Positions 57,765-64,000 of a stretch of DNA of 64,000 nt are shown here, piece by piece; position 1 is the first letter of the stretch; each line of letters starts with the position of its first letter. The DNA is from Rhizopus sp. PT2906. Taxonomy: Eukaryota > Mucoromycota > Mucoromycetes > Mucorales > Rhizopodaceae. A program made the translations under genes and the position numbers. The notes below the pieces were generated by a model. It was not told the origin of the DNA and made no database searches. It saw only the letters and a list, made by a program, of their open reading frames with translations. The stretch is from assembly GCA_025529335.1 (NCBI GenBank), contig JAMYHX010000034.1, forward strand, positions 1 to 64,000. The letters run 5' to 3'.

Positions 57765-58282
57765 TCACAGAGCATTCCAAGACAGGGTAGATGACATACA
57801 AGACGCCCGGATGAACCAGGAACCTGCCCTGGATGCTGCGGAAAGGGCCACTGCTTTGTGCAGTGGCGATATGATGGGTGCGGGTGGAGAGCGAGGAGGA
57901 GGAGGAAGGCGACGGAGGAATTCTTGTAGGAGTGCCGCTGGTTGAACAGCGGCAGCTGATGGCTGGCTTGGAGGTGCAGGTGCATGTTGCGCTGCAGAGC
58001 TACTAGCGAAGTCAGAGGCATTGGGACAAGCCCTTTTTCGTGATCCGCTAGGTTCTTCTGAGCCAGCAGCTTTTCTTTTTCTTGAAAGCTAAAGAAAAAG
58101 TGGTATCAGAAGAGGAGGAAGTCGTGTGTCTTAACTTTTTTACCTTTGGTTTTGATTTTTTGCTAGACTTCCCTTTTTTGGGTTCGTCGTAGCTGCGCAG
58201 TGATCTGTTGTAAAGGAAGTATGAGATAGAAGTAAAAAAATGGATAGGCTTACTTGAATGCCTGGATCAATGAAGCTGTCAT
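57765..58282 (-). CDS. Repeat-linked basic protein of unknown function (137 aa)
   Basis: Three exons (58282-58254, 58204-58144, 58088-57765) join in phase to 137 residues. The N-terminal half is strongly basic with NLS-like clusters (YDEPKKGKSSKKSKPK, LSRKRKAAGSEEPSGSRKRA). A Pro/Ala-rich middle follows (APAPPSQPSAAAVQ, RRLPPPPRSPPAP). The C-terminus is Ser-rich and featureless. Codon use is distinctly GC-rich compared with neighbours, and an alternative frame is open across much of exon 3, so the distal part is uncertain. It is transcribed divergently from the acidic-protein gene at 59943, the two separated by the island repeat. I do not recognise it. Confidence 0.55.
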
Positions 58283-58599
58283 ATGCTACGTCTTTTGAGA
58301 GAGAGAGAAAAGTGAGCGTTGCTTTTTTTAACATCTTTTCTAGCCCTGAGTTTCGTTTGTGTACCTGTGGATCCCATTTTTACTACACATGATAAGGTCT
58401 TTTCTATCTCATCTTTCATTCTCTTTTTATGGTATCATTATTCCACTTGCTTATAATACATACATCATTTGGTACAGCGCATTTTCGCACGCCCCTATAG
58501 GTTATTGTTGCCTTTAAATGGTCAACAAAAACCCCAAATCTGTAGCTATCTCATCAAGCATTCATTGTTATTGAATTTGAACCTTAAAATATGCGAAAG

Positions 58600-60320
58600 A
58601 AGGCCTTTTCTTCTACATTGATATCCAATGGCAACAACTGAAATGATCCATAGCATTAAAATGAAACGATAAGACAGCAAAATACTATAGTCATAGTTAT
58701 AACGTTAGACATACCAAAGTACAGTGCATATTGCTATGATAAAAGGCTCCTTAATGTCATATTATTGTTTGATTATGTGTAACTGAGATTCAAGTGATCA
58801 TCCTTGAGCAAGTAACATGTGAATGCTGTTGCCATAGCTCCCTCACTTATTTACTTGTTCATCCTGCTCACTGCTTAATATATTATAGCAGTAATCTATA
58901 CACAATAACAAAGCTAAATGATAGTAAAGTAAGAGTATTACCTATCATAAACAATGTCGAAAAAGAGGGAAGCAAGAAGGGCTATTATTCAAATTCGGAA
59001 TAGCTCCGAGGCTCTATTGATCTATGGGGATTTATTAAAAGAAAGATCTACACATGACGTTCTAATAAAATGAGTTGGTCAAGCAAAACAGCAATAGAAT
59101 CTGTTATAGTCTTAAGCAGGGCTTCCATAAATATGCTCGTCATGGTTACTGGGTCATCTCTCTCGGTTGACATTATGAAAAGCTACTGTGACACACACAC
59201 AGGGCTTAGTTACCAAATACGTACCTTGTTTATCGTTCTTTTATTTTACGCCATCATTTTGGTCAGTAGATAAGAGTAAATTAGCAAAGACCCTTTTTAG
59301 ATAATAAGGTTATCTGCATTCCCATACCCTAGGAATAACTTTGTGCAACCTTTGGGACCCTTTTCTAATGGAGTGTTATTGCACATAACAAGGGATGAAC
59401 AGTATAAAAAAGATGTTGACTTACCTATTCTCTTTACTTTTATTCATTTAATCTTTCACCTATTCTTTTCTAATGTATCCTTGGCGTGTTCTTTGTAGCT
59501 TGTAAAGAAAAAAGTACAAATTAATAAACTAAAAAAAAGGAGAGCTGCTGTACCCATGGGAACTCGTGTAACAATATGCATATGACAATTGATGGCGATT
59601 GCCATGGAGATCTTTCTAAAATAGAAGAGGCCAGAACAAAATAGAGCAAAAAAAAAGAACCATTTAAGCGCATTTCAGAGAGGGATTTATTGATCCTAAC
59701 AACTAATTCAGTGCATGTATCCGTGGTAACATGAGCTATCTACGGATAAGTTCCGGATTAAATTACAAAAAAAGGGGTGAGATAGGTTCAAAGTCTAAAA
59801 GAAGAGAAGAAAAAAAGATCGAACGATGCTTGATATGGAATCAGGATAAGATGAAGATAAGGAAAAAATATATCGAAAGGACAAGTGTGTACTGTTTTAT
59901 TTTCTCTTTTTCTTTACCGTATTCTTTTTTTTTATCGTAAAAATGACCAATATACTTAAGGAATTGATCCAAAAGCAGAGGGACCTTCTTGCCTTCTTGG
60001 AAGATATAGATAGCAACCTGGAAGAAGAAGGTCTCTCTGTGGAAGACATAGAAGACGCGTTGGTTGGGCTCAGCAGCCAACAAGACAATTTCATGAATAA
60101 TGTTTATGTAAGTTATATTCACGTTAGTCTACCATTAGTTACTTACACTTTATTTGATACATTTCATTAGGATGTCTTCGAGGCTGCTGGTCTAGCGGAG
60201 GAAGAAGAGATCTTCTTCGATTGCGAAGACGATGAAGAAGAAGATAAACAGTTCACGGTGGAGGAGTATGAGACAGAGGAGATCCGCCGTGACGTAGCGA
60301 TGATGGCGCGTTTGCAGGAG
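58600..60320. repeat. Island repeat, copy B
   Basis: The reverse complement of copy A (21990-23756), near-identical across the 58600-59850 non-coding part. It includes the first exon and most of the second exon of the acidic-protein gene, here intact. The left end, at about 58600, stops abruptly relative to copy A; the sequence beyond is unique to each site. A 36-kb segment lies between the two inverted copies. Confidence 0.9.
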
Positions 60321-60610
60321 CAACGCAGAGCCTATTTTGAGGAGGGAATTATCCCTGAAGATTCATTAGGCCGCGCCTATGTCTTGGACTACTATGATGC
60401 AAGCACCAGTGCTGGCTTGGTTGAGACAGAAAGTGAGCTGAGCTGCGAAGAAGAGAGCCGTGGCAGTAAAAGAAAGGCTGATGAAGATGAGGAAGACGAA
60501 GACGAAGACGAAGAGCAAGGTAAAAGATTAAGCTATAGTGTCAAATGGAGTATGATCACTACTAATAATTATTTTCAAAAGTGCGCGCTTCTAAGCGTCT
60601 TCACTTGTAG
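59943..60610 (+). CDS. Repeat-borne acidic protein of unknown function (180 aa), intact copy
   Basis: Three exons (59943-60107, 60171-60519, 60582-60610) join in phase to 180 residues. The N-terminal third is helical (LIQKQRDLLAFLEDIDSNLEE, then SVEDIEDALVGLSSQQDNF). The middle is acidic (EEEEIFFDCEDDEEEDKQF), then a conserved-looking VAMMARLQEQRRAYFEEGII and LGRAYVLDYYDAS. The end has a basic-acidic-basic NLS-like tail (SKRKADEDEEDEDEDEEQ, VRASKRLHL cut). No family is known to me. The copy at 21.93-22.44 kb is broken. Both sit at the same place in the island repeat, so it is an integral part of the repeat, perhaps an accessory or regulatory gene of a mobile element. Confidence 0.7.
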
Positions 60611-62307
60611 GATGATTGCCATTCGGAGAGGATGGGTGGGTGTGGCCTGCCAAACCGATGATTTGGCGTCTATTGTTGGTCTCTGGTTCTCGGTGTCTTC
60701 GTGCTTGCTTCTGCTTCTATTTCTGTAATTAACAATTCTTGATGCCCTTCGGAGAGGGTGGGTGGGTTTGATTACCTTAATGCACGCTTGGTTGCATATG
60801 GTGTTACATCTGCGCCTTGTGGTTCTTTTCTAGCTATTGGTTTCCTTTGCTGATACACTTGCTCACATTGGCTCTACCATAGTTTGGCTATCTCTAAATA
60901 GCTTTTACTGGTCCCTATGAGGTCTTTTGCTATATATTGTGTGCTGACTCTATGTTTACTCATCTTATCTTATGAATATATTATCCTTCTTCTTCATTTT
61001 GGTTATCATAGGTTTGCATCAAGCTCTCCACTGTCTTCTTCTTCGGTTGCTTCTAATAATTGATCTCTTTGTCATGGTAAAATAACATCTTCAAATACAA
61101 TGGTATTCTATATCAAGACTCTCTCTTCATTCATACTCTCATGGTGCTTTGTTCAATACTATGTCTATACTTCATATTATGCAATACTCAAAGCTCTTTT
61201 CCAATTTGGAAAGGTAAGATGTTTGATTAATTCATCATAGGTTGCACTACACAGCGTTCCTGTTTTCTATGTTCCACCTGGCTTTCCACCATCATCTTTT
61301 CTTAGATGACAATAATAACATGACTGATAATAAAATTCAGTGTACTTCTTGCACTAAATTGCTTTTGAATGAATTAATGATCCTGGCAGCTTTATTTTTA
61401 TAATCAACCAAGTATCTCTTAGTCATGGTTGACTATCTTTAGGCTTCTTGTCATAGAATCTATCCTGTAGGCATCGTCTTGCTGGATTGACGCCCTACAT
61501 CATTCTTTTGAACAGACAATCCTTGTGTGTAGAAAGTAGCAACTAACACCTTTATGGATACAATCTTTGTTTTCTTGTTATCAAAGTCGTTTGATTTAAA
61601 TATGATTCTTGTGTAAATTGGAACAAGAAACAATCATCCTTGGTACAGGGTAATCTTGTTGCAATTCAGTTGAATTTTGACGTAGGATGATCAATTGCTA
61701 CAGTGAGTTTTCATCTCAATCTTGAGCAGATTCATAGCTATTCAAGGATAAATGTCGGATTAATTACAAAAGAGGAATGTAAAAAGTTGTTTATTTAAGG
61801 GCAACTTTAGTTTTTTTTTTTTTAATTGAGAATCTTTGTTATACATGGCCAAGAGCAGTTTATTTGGGAGTTTGAGATCGCTGTACACACTTTTCTCTGC
61901 ATTTAAATTTGTTAATAGAATCTGATTTGAGTAATTGATAACGAGATAGAATTTCAAACGATGATCCATGATCAATCACAATTTCCTGTATCGTATTGTA
62001 CGCCCTAATAGTAATCAATTAACATATCTGTATTGAACGCTTTTTCTTTTTATCTTTACTTCAAAAAATTTTGGATATCTTCAGGACAAGAGGACAATTC
62101 CATGATCATCATTATCATCATTAACATTGTTATGCGTTTCTGAATGAAAAATATCCTCTGCCAAGTTTCTAGGAGATTCAGGATATGAAATATATGTGTA
62201 CGGATCTCTTTCAATCATATTCATACCAATAGTCATAGCGCGAAATGGGTCATGTCCACATAAATATGCTGTAATGGGGTCGCTTTTTTGTAAATGTTTC
62301 GCCATTT
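60611..62307. other. Low-coding repeat island
   Basis: No intact gene seen. Two imperfect copies of CCATTCGGAGAGGATGGGTG-type sequence lie at about 60618-60640 and 60743-60765. On minus, 60950-61700 has several open but stop-broken stretches that could be a retroelement relic, without any motif strong enough to name. Bases 61738-61775 echo part of the island repeat (GGATAA..GTCGGATTAATTACAAAA). A 74-codon minus ORF (62081-62305) ends beside the MITE at 62308 and has no known domain. Confidence 0.4.
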
Positions 62308-62882
62308 TCCTTGGGAAACACTACATGCACTAGAAAATGCACCGGAAATTAGACTAATACTACGGATGCTACCTCTACTCATTACCTATGATTTCACTCA
62401 GCAAAACCTTTGAATGTGTGGCGTCAAGCTAAGCATGACTTGATGAAGCTACCGACTTGTTTTGTTTCTTTTCAGGAAGAAAGAGAAAAAAATAAATGTT
62501 GTTTATTTTAGTTTTATGTTGTCAGTTGATTAACAAAAATGCACTCAAAAATAGGCTAATGCTACAGGCACTACTTATGTTGTCACTATACAATTTCATA
62601 TTACCAATACTTCTGCCTAATCTATGGCCTGTTAAATTCACTTTTTCTGATATACAATACGATGTCATCATAATTACATATGCTCTTCCATCTTTGTTGA
62701 TCAACTGATAACATAAAGTTAGAATAAAGAACAACATTTCTTTTTTATCTCTTTCTTTCTGAAAATAAACAAATACATTGAAAAGCTTTGTTGGTCTACA
62801 TCATAGGTAATGGATAGAGTTGCGCCCGTAGTAATGGTCTAATTTTTGATGCATGTAGTGTTTCTCCACGGTTATACCATTC
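62308..62882. mobile_element. MITE-like element with ~80-bp terminal inverted repeats
   Basis: The left end reads CCTTGGGAAACACTACATGC, then ATTAGACTAATACTACGGATGC, then CATTACCTATGAT (62308-62395). The right end on minus reads CCGTGGAGAAACACTACATGC, then ATTAGACCATTACTACGGGCG, then CATTACCTATGAT (62882-62798). The inner part has no coding function I can show, although 62546-62720 recurs at 63680-63860. The size (575 bp) and long TIRs fit a non-autonomous DNA transposon or foldback-type element. No target duplication was identified. Confidence 0.7.
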
Positions 62883-62982
62883 AGCAAGGAACACCTACTA
62901 AATTTTATGAACCAGCGAAGATCCATTAAATGGTAGCTGCTATACAAAGCAATTCTTAACTACAGAAGATCAGTATCAATTG

Positions 62983-63638
62983 ATGCTTGGCATGTTTCCG
63001 CGTCTCAATGATCATTGCAACGTAAAACAGCTGCAGTATTGGATTGGACAGGAGAAAATCTGGGGAAAGCCAGAAAGGTCACGAGAAAATCAGCAAAAAT
63101 ATGGACGGACCTTGTGGGTGGTTTTGGAGCCATTAAGGGGTAAATGACCTCACTAAACTTTGAGTTTCCATATTTTAACAATTTATTCTATAGATTTCGT
63201 AACAGATGCATCTGATTCAATCAAGGCATATTGGAAATATACAGAGCAAGATGAAAAATATACAACAATTGGTTACGCGCGTAAATCGCCCTCTGAAGAG
63301 ACAAAAGAGTTGCGCGTACGTCTGCTTCAATTCATGATAAATAAGCTATACTTTCGAGGAAAGTGTGAGGAAGCTTTTGTCAGCCCTGTTTGTAAGGCAG
63401 ATCAGCCAATCTTGGAAAGAGACTCGCCCAAGCAGGAAGACCTCCTTCTGCTCATAAAAGGTTCGCATGGTGATATTTCTGGTACGTCAACATTTAATAT
63501 AATAGTTACATTGGCTAAAGATTTCATATAGACCTTGTTTCAAGAGTGCATTTGAGCCAGAAGCCTTTCCGCCTGATCATAATTGACTACGCCGGGCTAT
63601 CAACATCACCAAGTGATGTTGGGATTTTTTTGGAGTAA
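62983..63638 (+). CDS. Repeat-family protein with YARKSP and IDYAGLST motifs (183 aa)
   Basis: Three exons (62983-63139, 63194-63481, 63532-63638) join in phase to 183 residues and end at TAA. The frame is open upstream to about 62911, so the true N-terminus may be longer. Visible blocks are LEPLRDFVTDASDSIKAYWK, TTIGYARKSPSEETKELRVR, LLQFMINKLYFRG, EEAFVSPVCKADQPILERD and the C-terminal FRLIIIDYAGLSTSPSDVG. I believe this block order recurs in many Mucorales hypothetical proteins. The 'YARKS' start and 'IDYAGLS' end loosely recall serine recombinases, but no catalytic site is proved. It lies between a MITE and a copy of the MITE end, with introns intact, so it is likely expressed. Confidence 0.55.
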
Positions 63639-63654
63639 GTCGAATAAAATACGG

Positions 63655-64000
63655 CCAACACTACATGCACCAGAAAATGCACCAGAGAATGCACCAGAAA
63701 ATAGGCTAATGCTACGGGCACTACCTACGTTGTCACTATACAACTTCTCATTACCAAAGCCTCTGCCTAATCTATGGCCTGTTAAATTCACTTTTTCTGA
63801 TATACAATACGATGTCATCATAATTACACGTGTTCTTGCATCTTTGCTGATAGTACCTGACAACATAAATAAATAAAGAAATAACAACTTTTCTTTTTAT
63901 CTCTTCTTCTTGAAAAGAAACAAACCAATATGACGATTTTATATAAATCATGTTTAGTTTGATACTGCAGATTGAAAAGCTTTGTTGGACTACATCATAG
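63655..64000. repeat. Second copy of the MITE-family sequence, cut by window edge
   Basis: The sequence starts with AACACTACATGCACCAGAAA and includes a threefold GCACCAGAGAAT-type tandem. It then repeats 62546-62720 closely (GCTAATGCTACGGGCAC..., CTATGGCCTGTTAAATTCAC) and ends with AAAGCTTTGTTGGACTACATCATAG as at 62779-62803. It is a direct copy of the element at 62308-62882 whose right TIR lies beyond the window. Confidence 0.75.

Noticed and set aside
59070..59273. 67-codon plus ORF in repeat copy B as a gene
   Set aside because: It lies in the shared non-coding repeat, and I see no domain or splice context for it.
60950..61700. Possible Ty1/copia retroelement relic on minus
   Set aside because: A few stretches vaguely resemble copia integrase-linker sequence, but no GAG zinc knuckle, integrase or RT motif could be defended.

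Overview
The window is a piece of a compact, AT-rich fungal nuclear genome. Genes are split by many short introns (about 45-65 bp, GTAAGT-like donors, TAG or AAG acceptors), starts sit behind CT- or A-rich leaders, and neighbouring genes are often divergent or tail to tail with almost no spacing. The protein set (NIPA transporter, GRASP, Hikeshi, CBS-PB1 protein, PTR2, PPPDE-thioredoxin-PUL fusion) and the repeat-borne genes suggest Mucoromycota, probably Mucorales. The species cannot be named from sequence alone. No rRNA, tRNA or CRISPR array was seen.

Layout. 1-3.0 kb is repeat-derived or empty. 3.0-21.7 kb is a housekeeping block: LCB2, an SR-protein kinase, VTC1, ALG14, a PX/DUF3818 protein, an HTH-SANT protein, GRASP, a NIPA-like transporter, a dead Tc1/mariner copy, an NmrA-like protein, Hikeshi, an NSUN methyltransferase and the PPPDE-Trx-PUL protein. 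21.9-26.7 kb is a mobile or decayed island with a broken Fanzor (eukaryotic TnpB-like, OMEGA-type) gene. 27.2-31.4 kb holds SEC24 and SDH2 (Fe-S subunit of complex II). 31.4-33.6 kb is repeats, including a TIR element. 33.65-55.6 kb is a second dense housekeeping block: diacylglycerol kinase, universal stress protein, a small unknown, SLD5, an AIM34-like protein, an alpha/beta hydrolase, eIF2D, TRS31, LMW-PTP, mitochondrial uS9, UTP23, MUG70-like CBS/PB1 protein, cytosolic TrpRS, mitochondrial EF-P-like factor, NAD+ carrier and PTR2. 57.7-64 kb is a second repeat-rich island.

The most interesting material is in the two islands. About 1.75 kb of sequence (21.99-23.76 kb) is repeated in inverted orientation at 58.60-60.32 kb, with a third fragment at the left edge. 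In both large copies it lies between two divergent genes. One side always carries a gene for an acidic 180-residue protein (intact at 60 kb, broken at 22 kb). The other side carries the Fanzor relic in one island and a basic, NLS-rich 137-residue protein in the other. Further right are an intact unknown gene of an apparent Mucorales repeat family (62983-63638) and a MITE family with long terminal inverted repeats.

Three genes (ALG14, SLD5 and the hydrolase) need GC-AG introns to keep frame; in each case reading phase and protein family agree on the splice site. All exon structures here were worked out by hand from reading frame and splice consensus, and none has been tested against RNA.
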